This document shows positions 24,579-32,806 of a stretch of DNA of 64,000 nt, in pieces. How positions within the stretch are numbered: position 1 is the first letter of the stretch; every line of letters begins with the position of its first letter. This DNA comes from CBFDBF01 sp050291465 (GTDB lineage: Bacteria > Pseudomonadota > Gammaproteobacteria > Chromatiales > Chromatiaceae): the NCBI GenBank assembly GCA_050291465.1, contig JBNKJV010000007.1, positions 62,001 to 126,000 on the forward strand, given 5' to 3'. Below the pieces are notes generated by a model, which made no database searches, was not told the origin of the DNA, and saw only the letters and a program-made list of their open reading frames with translations. Made by a program: the position numbers and the translations under genes.

Positions 24579-25469
24579 ATGCTGACAGATAATATTCTCG
24601 ATCTCATCGGCAACACCCCCCTGGTTCGTCTCAGAAACGAAAACATCTACGCCAAGGCGGAATTCCTGAATCCCGGCGGCAGCATCAAGGACCGGATCGC
24701 ACTGGCGATGCTGGAAGGTGCGGAGCGGGACGGGAAACTCAAACCGGGCTCGATCATCGTGGAGCCGACCTCCGGCAACACCGGTATCGGACTGGCCCTG
24801 GTGGGCGCCCTTAAGGGCTACCGGGTCTGCATCGTGATGCCTGAGAATATGAGCGAGGAGCGCAAAATGCTGGTCCGTTCCCTCGGAGCCGAGTTGGTCC
24901 TAACACCCGCGGAAGAGAGTATCAGCGGCGCCGTGGAACGTGTGGAGCAGATGCGAGCGGAGGATCCAAAGGTGTTCGTTCCCCAGCAGTTCGAGAATCC
25001 GGACAACCCGCGTGTTCATTACGAGGAAACCGCCCACGAGATCTGGCGCCAGACCAGCGGCGAAGTGGACTGCTTCGTCGCCGGTGTCGGCAGCGGCGGT
25101 ACCCTGCAGGGGGTAGCCAAGTTCCTCAGGGAGCATCGACCGGGGATCAAGATCATCGCCGTGGAACCGAAGGATGTCTCCGCCATCCTCGGTCATGAAC
25201 CCGGCCTGCACCGGATCCAGGGTATCGGAGACGGTTTTATCCCGGATGTCCTTGATGTGTCGCTGGTGGACGATGTGATCGAGGTGACAGATGAGGACGC
25301 CATCGAGACCACCCGGGAACTGGGACGAAAACACGGCCTGCTGGTGGGCATCTCTTCCGGGGCCAATATATGGGCCGCCCGGCAGATGGCCGACCGTATG
25401 CAGGGAAATATCGTCACCGTCCTGCCCGACCGCGCCGAGCGTTATTTCAGCACCGCGCTGTTGACGTAG
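24579..25469 (+). CDS. cysM: Cysteine synthase (O-acetylserine/O-phosphoserine sulfhydrylase family)
   Basis: A 296-residue PLP enzyme making cysteine from O-acetylserine and sulfide or thiosulfate. The PLP lysine is in NPGGSIKDR, the substrate loop is PTSGNTG and the phosphate-binding loop is GVGSGGTLQG. The short length (CysK is usually 310-325) and several loops resemble CysM, but CysK and CysM cannot be separated with certainty by eye. The ATG at 24579 starts right at the family's DNILDLIGNTPLVRL. Confidence 0.85.
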   Translation: MLTDNILDLIGNTPLVRLRNENIYAKAEFLNPGGSIKDRIALAMLEGAERDGKLKPGSIIVEPTSGNTGIGLALVGALKGYRVCIVMPENMSEERKMLVRSLGAELVLTPAEESISGAVERVEQMRAEDPKVFVPQQFENPDNPRVHYEETAHEIWRQTSGEVDCFVAGVGSGGTLQGVAKFLREHRPGIKIIAVEPKDVSAILGHEPGLHRIQGIGDGFIPDVLDVSLVDDVIEVTDEDAIETTRELGRKHGLLVGISSGANIWAARQMADRMQGNIVTVLPDRAERYFSTALLT

Positions 25470-25508
25470 GAAATCGCCGATGCGAAGAAGTTGCCCCTAC
25501 GACGCTTG

Positions 25509-25608
25509 GCCGCAAATGAACTCAAATCACCGCGAATTCACACCAACTGTCGGAGTACCCTACATAAACTATTTGCGATACTTTGCGGTGATTGGCGTTA
25601 TTCGCGGC
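25509..25608. repeat. 100-bp intergenic imperfect inverted repeat (GCCGC-A family, copy 1)
   Basis: The left end GCCGCAAATGAACTCAAATC and the inverted right end beginning GCCGCGAATAACGCCAATCA are homologous for about 27 bp. The same ends occur at 42678-42781. It is non-coding and lies between convergent cysM and rlmKL. Confidence 0.55.
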
Positions 25609-25699
25609 TTATACCTCTAAGGAGATTCCTTAAACTGTCATTTTCTTTGCGCCCTTTGCGTTCTTTGCGGCCTCCGCGTCGAAATACAAGTAAGGGGTT

Positions 25700-27874
25700 T
25701 TACTCGGAGACCGTCCTATTGCGGATCCGCCAGCAGTTGTGGATCTTCGGATTGCGTGCGAAATCCTGCGGCAGGGTGGCACGGCTGATTTCCTCCACCT
25801 CCAGATCCGCCAAGGCCTCCCGATCCATGCGGAAACGCCGCAGGTTGTTGGAAAAGATCAGAACGCCGTCCGGTTCCAGCAGCCGTAGCGCATCCCGGAT
25901 AAGCTCCACGTGATCCCGTTGCAGGTCCAGGGTAGTCTCCATACGTTTGGAGGTCGAAAAGCTCGGGGGATCAAGAAAGATGAGCCCATAACGCTTTCCG
26001 CCGCCACCCCGCCGCAACCACTCTATACAGTCCACGCGGATAAACTGGTGTTCCGGCCCGCGGAAGCCGTTCAGCTCCATATTGCGTCGCGCCCAATCGA
26101 GATAGGTATTGGACATATCGATGGTGGTGGTGGCCGACGCGCCGCCCTTCGCCGCGTACACGGATGCGGTTCCGGTGTAGCCGAAGAGGTTCAGGAACCG
26201 TTTCCCCGCCGCCAGTTCTCCCAGCATCCGGCGTGTCAGCCGATGATCCAGAAACAGACCGGTATCCAGGTAGTCCTGAAGATTCACCCAGAAGTCACAC
26301 CCCCCCTCCTGCACCTGTTTAAAATGCCGACTGTCGTCGAGCCTCTGATACTGGGTGCTTCCCTTCTGCTGTTTGCGCACCTTGAAATACAGTTGATCCT
26401 CGCCGATCTCCAGGGTATCCAGGATCACGCCCAGGGCCTCGCGCAGACGCCGCCTCGCCTTGGCGGGATCGACGCTCTCCGGCGCCTGGTACTCCTGCAC
26501 ATGCACCCAGCGCTTCTCCCCATCGTAGATGTCCACCGCCAGGGCGTATTCCGGCAGGTCCGCGTCGTAGAGGCGGAAACAGGAGATCCCCTCCCGTTTT
26601 AACCAACGGCCCAGATGTTTCATGTTCTTCTGCAGCCGATTGGCGAACGCCCGGGCACCGTCGCTGCGCGACTCGGCCGACAGGGGCGCGGGAAACCTGC
26701 GATCGGAAAGAAACCACTCCGGCGTGATATCGAAGTGGAGCAGCTTGCACTCGATGGCCCCGTTAAACAGTGTATGAATCTTCCTGGCCCGCAGACCAAG
26801 ACTCTTCCCCAGTTCCGGATTGCCGGTCAGTACGGCAGCGCGCCAACCGGGGAAATGCTTCTTCAATGTCCCACCCAAACGGTTGTAGAGGCCCGGGAGA
26901 TCGGAACCGCCGCCAAGACGTTCCCCGTAGGGCGGATTGGCCACCACCAGGCCGTATCCTTTTCCATCCCCGGGCCGGGCCTGGGCCAGTTCTCTCTGCA
27001 CAAACCGCACCCGCCCCTCTAATCCGGCGCGTTTCAGGTTATCCCCGGCGATAGCCACCGCCTTGTGGTTCTGGTCGTATCCGGTGATGGACGGAAGCCG
27101 TTCCAGACCCTCCTCCCGCCGTTGTTCCGCCTCCCGTAACAACGCCTCCCAGACTTCCTGAGGGTGCTGTTTCCAGCGCAGAAAACCCCAATGGCTGCGC
27201 AGCAGGCCGGGGGCGATATCCGCAGCCATCAGCGCCGCTTCAATGGGCAGGGTGCCGGAACCGCACATGGGATCCACCAGATCCCCACCCTGCCTCGCGA
27301 TTTCCGGCCAACCCGCGCGCAGCAGGACGGCGGCGGCCAGATTTTCCTTGAGGGGCGCCCCCATTCCCTGCTGCCGGTAACCCCGCCGATGCAGCGACTC
27401 CCCCGCGAGATCCAGACTCACGCTGGCCTGATCCCGCAGCAGATAGAGATTGATGCGGATGTCCGGCCGCTCGGTGGCCACCGAGGGCCTTTCCCCGGTC
27501 TGCTCGCGAAACTGATCCACTATGGCATCCTTCACCTTGAGGGCGCCGAAATGGCTGTGGGTGATAGCGGAACGGGAGCTGTTGAACTCCACGGCGAAGC
27601 TGTTCTCCAGACCAAAATGCTCCTGCCAGGAGATTTCCCGCACACCCTGATACAGCGCCTCCGGGGTGGCGGCGGGAAAGGCGGCCAGCGGTAACAGAAT
27701 ACGGTTGGCTACCCGTGACCAGAGACAGGCGCGATAAGCGGTCTCCAGGGTGCCGGTAAAAGAGGCGCCGCCCCTGATCTCCGCCACTTCCGCGGCATTA
27801 AGGCCCCGCAACTCCTCCACCAGGAGGTTTTCCATATGTTTGGGGACGGTAGCGATAAAACGATAGCTGGTCAT
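25700..27874 (-). CDS. rlmL: Bifunctional 23S rRNA methyltransferase RlmKL
   Basis: A 724-residue protein methylating 23S rRNA guanines 2445 (N2) and 2069 (N7). Order of domains: THUMP (about 45-155), first methyltransferase with DPMCGSGTLPIEAAL and catalytic NPPYGER (about 160-390), linker, and second Rossmann methyltransferase with LNLFGYTGTASV and DPPSFS (about 465-720). Length and layout are those of E. coli RlmKL (702). The start ATG 27874 overlaps the stop of the upstream methyltransferase gene (ATGA), so it is the third gene of a tRNA/rRNA-modification operon. Confidence 0.95.
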   Translation of the reverse strand: MTSYRFIATVPKHMENLLVEELRGLNAAEVAEIRGGASFTGTLETAYRACLWSRVANRILLPLAAFPAATPEALYQGVREISWQEHFGLENSFAVEFNSSRSAITHSHFGALKVKDAIVDQFREQTGERPSVATERPDIRINLYLLRDQASVSLDLAGESLHRRGYRQQGMGAPLKENLAAAVLLRAGWPEIARQGGDLVDPMCGSGTLPIEAALMAADIAPGLLRSHWGFLRWKQHPQEVWEALLREAEQRREEGLERLPSITGYDQNHKAVAIAGDNLKRAGLEGRVRFVQRELAQARPGDGKGYGLVVANPPYGERLGGGSDLPGLYNRLGGTLKKHFPGWRAAVLTGNPELGKSLGLRARKIHTLFNGAIECKLLHFDITPEWFLSDRRFPAPLSAESRSDGARAFANRLQKNMKHLGRWLKREGISCFRLYDADLPEYALAVDIYDGEKRWVHVQEYQAPESVDPAKARRRLREALGVILDTLEIGEDQLYFKVRKQQKGSTQYQRLDDSRHFKQVQEGGCDFWVNLQDYLDTGLFLDHRLTRRMLGELAAGKRFLNLFGYTGTASVYAAKGGASATTTIDMSNTYLDWARRNMELNGFRGPEHQFIRVDCIEWLRRGGGGKRYGLIFLDPPSFSTSKRMETTLDLQRDHVELIRDALRLLEPDGVLIFSNNLRRFRMDREALADLEVEEISRATLPQDFARNPKIHNCWRIRNRTVSE

Positions 27875-28452
27875 GTAGCCTTTTCCATTAGAATCCACTC
27901 AGGGGCATTGCCGCTCCTGCTCGGAGGAATCTCGCTCCAAACCTTCCAGCAGGCGGGAAGCCCGGCCGCCCAGTGTTTGACCTGTTCCGCCTCTTCCCGC
28001 CCTCCGGGATGACCGGTATAGGCAATAACCGAAATCACGCCCGCGGGGGCCAGCCACTCCACGATATCCGTCAGGGCCGCAACGGTGGTGCCGGGGCCGG
28101 TAACAATCTCCTTATCACCCCCCGGCAGATAACCGAGGTTGAACAGCACCGCCCTTATCCTCCCCCGTTCCTCATCCGGAAGATGCTCGGACATCCGCTC
28201 ATGTCCGGCCAGCATAAGCCGAACCCGCGCTGCAAACCCGGCACCCCGCAACCTTGCAGCCGTGGCCTCCAATGCCGATCCCTGAATGTCGAAACCGTAT
28301 ACCGTCCCCTCGGAACCCACATGGCGGGCGAGAAACAGCGTGTCATGGCCGTTGCCGGTGGTGGCATCCACCACCGTGTCGCCCTCCTGCAACCGCTCTG
28401 CAAGCAGCCGATGGGCCCGATGGACCAGGGATTGGCGTTCAGGGTTTCCCAT
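27871..28452 (-). CDS. mnmM: MnmM/YtqB-like tRNA methyltransferase
   Basis: A 193-residue class I SAM methyltransferase. Motif I is VVDATTGNGHDT, and the catalytic region reads FNLGYLPGGDK, the hallmark of the YtqB family, recently identified as MnmM that methylates nm5s2U34 to mnm5s2U34 in tRNA. The start ATG 28452 lies inside the end of the upstream FAD-oxidoreductase gene (14-nt overlap), and the stop overlaps rlmKL. In E. coli the same reaction is done by one domain of MnmC. Family assignment is strong; the exact tRNA step is inference from the family. Confidence 0.8.
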   Translation of the reverse strand: MGNPERQSLVHRAHRLLAERLQEGDTVVDATTGNGHDTLFLARHVGSEGTVYGFDIQGSALEATAARLRGAGFAARVRLMLAGHERMSEHLPDEERGRIRAVLFNLGYLPGGDKEIVTGPGTTVAALTDIVEWLAPAGVISVIAYTGHPGGREEAEQVKHWAAGLPACWKVWSEIPPSRSGNAPEWILMEKAT

Positions 28453-29545
28453 CTTTCCAGTAACGCAGGATATCGCACTCTTCGGGAAGCGGACGGTCTT
28501 CCAGCAAATAACTGGCATAGCGGTCCGCATACCACGGCATGAGCAGGGACCCCTTGGAACCGAAACCGTTAAAGATCCCGACCCTGGATTGCTCAGGATG
28601 CATACCGATGAAGGGGTTCTTATCCAGGGTGTTGGGACGGACCCCCGCCTGATGTGCCGCAAGGCTCGCCCGAGGTGGATTCAGGAACAGCTCCCCCAGT
28701 GCCGCCAGCAGGGTCTCACATCCCTCGGGAGTGGGTTCCTCGTTCAGATGTTCCCGATCATAGGTGGCGCCCAGGCGATAGCTTCCATCTCCCCGGGGCA
28801 TCAGCCAGCAGCCGGCATTGATGATATAGGGGGGCAGTTGCTGCGCGATCTCCAGGGAAAGTATCTCCCCCTTTGCCGGCTGGAACGGCAACCAGCCGAA
28901 CCACGGGTTATGCATCCCCCGATAGCCCTCGCAGAAGATGACCTGCCGGGCATACAGGCCCTGCCAGCTTACGCCCTGTTGCGTGATTTTCAGATCCCGG
29001 TGGAAAAACTCCCCCGCGCCGTAGGCACCCGTTGCCTGCAGATGATCACGGAAGCCGTCCATCAGTGCGCAGGTATCCATATAACCGGTCTGGAGCTGAA
29101 TAAACCCCCCTTCCGGTGCGATCAGACCTTGCGGGCAGGACTGCTCCGCAAGTCGTTCCCCCAGAAAGGGGGTATAAGCAGGATCCCCGGATCGCTTCTC
29201 CCACGCGGTTTTTTCCCCGGGATTGCGAATCAGACGCAACATGGGGACCTCGAACAGGAGTTCGCGGTTCAATAGCTGTTCCAGTTCCCGGTAGGTTTCT
29301 TTTGCTGCCGGGAGACACTCCTCCACCCGCGCGGTCTTTACCAGGCGCATACCGGTCACCGGATTGATAAGTCCGGCCGCGGTCCGCGACGCCGCCGTAC
29401 GATGACTATTGTCCACCACCAGCACCCGCTGCCCGCGCTGCATCAGCTTCCAGGCCAGCACTGTACCGGCCAGCCCCTGTCCGATCAGAAGCACATCAAA
29501 CGTGGATGAAGGATTCACAACAGGGTCCGGGTATTCTGCGGTCAA
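28439..29545 (-). CDS. FAD-dependent oxidoreductase (DAO family), candidate MnmC1-type oxidase
   Basis: A 368-residue DAO-fold flavoprotein: the FAD-binding GQGLAGTVLAWKL dinucleotide motif at about residues 23-35, a conserved GLINPVTG loop, and a C-terminal FNGFGSKG FAD-contact segment. Its fold and motifs resemble the oxidase half of MnmC, which removes the carboxymethyl group from cmnm5s2U34. It overlaps the MnmM-like gene, whose substrate would be exactly its product. Other DAO enzymes (glycine oxidase type) are the alternative. The N-terminal 15 residues before the FAD motif are extra and an internal start is possible. Confidence 0.75.
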   Translation of the reverse strand: MTAEYPDPVVNPSSTFDVLLIGQGLAGTVLAWKLMQRGQRVLVVDNSHRTAASRTAAGLINPVTGMRLVKTARVEECLPAAKETYRELEQLLNRELLFEVPMLRLIRNPGEKTAWEKRSGDPAYTPFLGERLAEQSCPQGLIAPEGGFIQLQTGYMDTCALMDGFRDHLQATGAYGAGEFFHRDLKITQQGVSWQGLYARQVIFCEGYRGMHNPWFGWLPFQPAKGEILSLEIAQQLPPYIINAGCWLMPRGDGSYRLGATYDREHLNEEPTPEGCETLLAALGELFLNPPRASLAAHQAGVRPNTLDKNPFIGMHPEQSRVGIFNGFGSKGSLLMPWYADRYASYLLEDRPLPEECDILRYWKDGKP

Positions 29546-29613
29546 GAAAGCGTGTTACAACTGGAGTATGTATACCGTACTATACCCTTAATGTCCGTAT
29601 CCTTCCCACAACC

Positions 29614-29877
29614 ATGAAGTCCTGGAACGTCTACATCGTCCGCTGCGCCGACGGCAGTCTCTATACCGGTATCGCCAAGGATGTGGAGCGGCGCCTGGAG
29701 GAGCATAACCATGATGACCAACTGGGTGCCAAGTACACACGGGGGCGGCGACCGGTGAAACTGGTCTATACTGAAACCCTCGCCAACCGGTCCGATGCCG
29801 CCAGACGGGAGCACGAGATCAAACGGATGAAACGTATTGAAAAGCGGAAACTTATTGCCGGAGCAGGAAGCTCGTAA
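29614..29877 (+). CDS. GIY-YIG nuclease-superfamily small protein (YhbQ type)
   Basis: An 87-residue stand-alone GIY-YIG domain. Signature positions are VYIVRC, SLYTGIAKDVERRLEEH with conserved Y, R and H, and E in TETLANRSDA. This is the UPF0213/YhbQ type, small proteins linked to DNA repair in E. coli. ATG 29614 fits the family, since VYIVRCADG lies within the first 13 residues. It is divergent from the FAD oxidoreductase and precedes the HIT gene by 22 bp. Confidence 0.85.
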   Translation: MKSWNVYIVRCADGSLYTGIAKDVERRLEEHNHDDQLGAKYTRGRRPVKLVYTETLANRSDAARREHEIKRMKRIEKRKLIAGAGSS

Positions 29878-29899
29878 CAGCTGAAGAGCTTGTAAAATA

Positions 29900-30322
29900 T
29901 TGGCGGAACTTCATCCACAACTTAAAAAAGACTGTCTGGCTATCGGGCGCTTTCCCCTCTGCCGGCTGTTGTTGATGCTGGATGTCAATTACCCCTGGTT
30001 CGTTCTGGTGCCGGATCGGGAGGGGATCACGGAGATCCATCAGTTGACGGAGGAGGATCAGCGGCAGCTGATGTGGGAGTCTTCCCATCTCTCGGCGGCG
30101 CTGGAACGGGAATTCAAGGCGGACAAGATCAATGTCGCCGCCCTCGGAAACGTGGTACCGCAACTGCATATTCACCATGTGGTTCGTTACCGGAACGACG
30201 CGGCCTGGCCGGAACCGATCTGGGGCAAGGTAAAACCGGAACCCTATTGCGAAGACTGTATCTCGAACATGATCAGCCGCCTGCGGAAGGTACTGGTAGA
30301 GGATTTTACCTTCGGAGCGTAG
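29900..30322 (+). CDS. HIT-family hydrolase-like protein
   Basis: A 140-residue histidine-triad protein. The active-site block is PQLHIHHVVRY, with His at positions matching HxHxH-like triads though the last His is shifted. FPLCRLLLMLD and YPWFVLVP are typical of the gammaproteobacterial HIT subgroup. The start is probably TTG at 29900 (AELHPQL follows); no ATG gives a full-length product. Function likely nucleotide or nucleotidyl-amine hydrolysis, substrate unknown. Confidence 0.8.
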   Translation: MAELHPQLKKDCLAIGRFPLCRLLLMLDVNYPWFVLVPDREGITEIHQLTEEDQRQLMWESSHLSAALEREFKADKINVAALGNVVPQLHIHHVVRYRNDAAWPEPIWGKVKPEPYCEDCISNMISRLRKVLVEDFTFGA

Positions 30323-30342
30323 CGACCGCCCCCCCGATAGCG

Positions 30343-32136
30343 CTATTCCCAACCCTCACGGTTGCTACGGGCGATCTCCTCCTTGTCCGCCGTCAACACC
30401 CGTTCCAGCTGTTCCCGCGTCTGCAGGGAAAGGGATCGCCTGATTTCCGGTGCCTCGGTTCTATATAGCTCCCGCAACAGCGCCTGGTCGTGATCATTAA
30501 AAATGTGCGCCGCCTGCTTTGCCCGATAGGCGCTGAAACCGAGCTGTTTCAGCGCATCTTCCCCGAGTTGCAGGGCGGAGGCGTAATACTCTCTGCGAAA
30601 CAGTGTGACGTCACGTCGCAGAAGTTCATAGGCATGGCCGTTGTTCTCCGCGCGCGCGAGGATCGTAAGATGGGGAAAATATTTTTTCGCCTGATCGATC
30701 ACCTGCAACGCCATCTCCGGATCATCGATGGCGACGATAAGAAGACGCGCCTCCTCGGCGCCCGCCGCCTCCAGGATATCGTGCCGGCTGGCGTCACCGT
30801 AGTAGACCTTATATCCGAAAGAACGCACCGCCTCGATCTGATCCGGATCATGATCAAGAATCGTGGTGGGAACCCCGTTGGCATGCAGCAGGCGCCCCAC
30901 GGTGCGCCCGAAACGGCCGAACCCGGCGATGATGACGGGATGTCCCCGATCCTCTACCACATCCGGCTGGCGCGGCTGATGCAATGTAACGTTGCGGCGC
31001 GCTATGACGCGTTCATAGTAGAGCAGAAACAGGGGTGTCATGATCATGGAAAGGGCTACCACGACCACCAACCGGTCAGCGGTCCCGGTGTCCAGGATGC
31101 CGCTACCGGCGGCTTCACCGAAAAGGACAAATGCGAATTCACCCCCCTGCGCCAACAAGAATACGAACAGACTCTTCTGACTGCTCGGAATAGTACAGAA
31201 ACGGGAAAGACCCCAAAGAACCACGCCCTTGAACGCGACCAGCAACAACACCAGCCCCAGGAGCAGAACCGGCTCCGCCAGCAGCAGCCCGAAGTCGATG
31301 GACATTCCTACCGAGATAAAGAACAGTCCCATCAGCAGCCCCTTAAAAGGCTCTATCTCGACTTCCAGTTCATGACGGTATTCCGACTCTGCCAGCAGAA
31401 CGCCGGCGAGAAAGGCGCCCAGAGCCATGGACATGTCCACCGCCGCCATCAGCAGCGCGATGCCGAATACCAGCAGCAGGGAAAAGGCGGTGAAGATCTC
31501 GCGCATCCGGGTCTTGGCGATATAACGGAACACCGGACGCGTGAGATAATGCCCGCCAACAATAATCACGGCTATCACAACTACCGCATTCAGTATTCCC
31601 AGCCAGGGACTGCCGCCCTCTCCCGACGCCGATACCACACCCAGCAACGGCAACAGCGCGAGCATGGGAATAACCGCCATATCCTGAAACAACAGCACGG
31701 AAAACGCCGAACTGCCGGCCTGGGTTGAAAACAGGTTGCGCTCCTTCAGGCTCTGCAGGGCTATTGCCGTGGACGAAAGCGAAAGCCCCATTGCCACCAC
31801 CAGTGCCACGCTGAAAGAAAATCCGAACAGGGACACGGTCACGGTAAGCAGCGCAGTGGTCAACAACACCTGGCTGCCGCCGATCCCCAGAATAGGCCGG
31901 CGCATGGCCCACAACCGCTTCGGATTAAGCTCCAGGCCTATGACAAACAGCAACAACACGACCCCGAACTCGGCAAAATGGCGGATATCTTCCACATTCT
32001 GCACCAAGCGCAGACCCCAGGGCCCGATCACCGCTCCGGCAGCGAGATAACCCAACACCGAACCCAGACCCAGGCGCTTGGCGAGAGGCACCATGATGAC
32101 CGCCGCCGCCAGATAAATGATCGCATTTAAAAGCAT
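30343..32136 (-). CDS. kefB: Kef-type potassium/proton antiporter (CPA2) with TrkA-N domain
   Basis: A 597-residue protein: about twelve transmembrane helices (residues 1-380, with GLELNPKRLW and LSSTAIALQSL) and a cytosolic RCK/TrkA-N Rossmann domain (about 400-520; IIAGFGRFGRTVGRLL, nucleotide-binding). It is the glutathione-gated type by architecture and is preceded by its KefG-like partner 7 bp upstream. It should export K+ to acidify the cytosol during electrophile stress. The start ATG 32136 is well spaced from GGAG in the end of the partner gene. KefB versus KefC cannot be settled by eye. Confidence 0.88.
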   Translation of the reverse strand: MLLNAIIYLAAAVIMVPLAKRLGLGSVLGYLAAGAVIGPWGLRLVQNVEDIRHFAEFGVVLLLFVIGLELNPKRLWAMRRPILGIGGSQVLLTTALLTVTVSLFGFSFSVALVVAMGLSLSSTAIALQSLKERNLFSTQAGSSAFSVLLFQDMAVIPMLALLPLLGVVSASGEGGSPWLGILNAVVVIAVIIVGGHYLTRPVFRYIAKTRMREIFTAFSLLLVFGIALLMAAVDMSMALGAFLAGVLLAESEYRHELEVEIEPFKGLLMGLFFISVGMSIDFGLLLAEPVLLLGLVLLLVAFKGVVLWGLSRFCTIPSSQKSLFVFLLAQGGEFAFVLFGEAAGSGILDTGTADRLVVVVALSMIMTPLFLLYYERVIARRNVTLHQPRQPDVVEDRGHPVIIAGFGRFGRTVGRLLHANGVPTTILDHDPDQIEAVRSFGYKVYYGDASRHDILEAAGAEEARLLIVAIDDPEMALQVIDQAKKYFPHLTILARAENNGHAYELLRRDVTLFRREYYASALQLGEDALKQLGFSAYRAKQAAHIFNDHDQALLRELYRTEAPEIRRSLSLQTREQLERVLTADKEEIARSNREGWE

Positions 32137-32143
32137 AGGGTGT

Positions 32144-32710
32144 TCATTCTCCCTGTTGCTCCCCTCCCGACCGGTATTGCGACAACCGGCTGCGATAGGT
32201 CTGCACCCAATCTTCCAGTTCCCGGTCACTCAGCCGGTGGGAACTATGAATGATTATGGGCTCCAGATAACGCATCCCACAGTGGTTGGCGGAACACTCG
32301 TAAGGCCGCATCAGCTCGCTGACGCTGTAGCGGTTGTGCCCGTCAGGCAGATAGGCCTCCTTACTCTGTCCGACCGTCACCACCGACAACCAATCCTTAC
32401 AACACAATGCATCCCCATCGGTCCCGAAGGCGAACCCGTACTCCAGCACCACATCCTGCCACTGTTTGAACAGAGCCGGGGCCGCATACCAATAGAAGGG
32501 ATGCTGCACCACCAAAAGGTCGGTAGCCCGCAAACACTCCTGCTCAAATTTGATATCGATATGAAAATCGGGATAGCGCTCGTAAAGGTCGTTCACCACC
32601 ACACCGGGGATATCGCGCACACCGTCAAGCAACGCCCGGTTCACCCTGGAACGGTGCGGAAACGGATGTACGAAAAGCAGCTGTATGCGGGGTGCAGGGT
32701 CACCGGACAT
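32144..32710 (-). CDS. kefG: KefG/KefF-like NAD(P)H oxidoreductase, ancillary to the Kef antiporter
   Basis: A 188-residue flavodoxin-fold protein of the quinone-reductase type: LLFVHPFPHRSRVN near the start, then QHPFYWYAAPALFKQWQDVVLEYGFAFG, the characteristic Kef-partner signature, and LSVVTVGQS. Such partners sit on the Kef channel and enable its activation. The start ATG 32710 has GGGAAAGAG upstream; an in-frame ATG at 32728 is less likely. The arrangement kefG-kefB is as in E. coli. Confidence 0.85.
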   Translation of the reverse strand: MSGDPAPRIQLLFVHPFPHRSRVNRALLDGVRDIPGVVVNDLYERYPDFHIDIKFEQECLRATDLLVVQHPFYWYAAPALFKQWQDVVLEYGFAFGTDGDALCCKDWLSVVTVGQSKEAYLPDGHNRYSVSELMRPYECSANHCGMRYLEPIIIHSSHRLSDRELEDWVQTYRSRLSQYRSGGEQQGE

Positions 32711-32806
32711 AAATGCACTCTTTCCCATCTAAAGTCAGTTAACAGTTGTCAGTTGTCGATGCAGGGGCGGGAATGTTCTGCTCCTCCGGGTACCGGAACC
32801 CTACAC

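Noticed and set aside
30490..31728. 412-codon plus-strand open frame
   Set aside because: Antisense to the Kef antiporter; Gln/His-rich composition is typical of a reversed membrane-protein gene.
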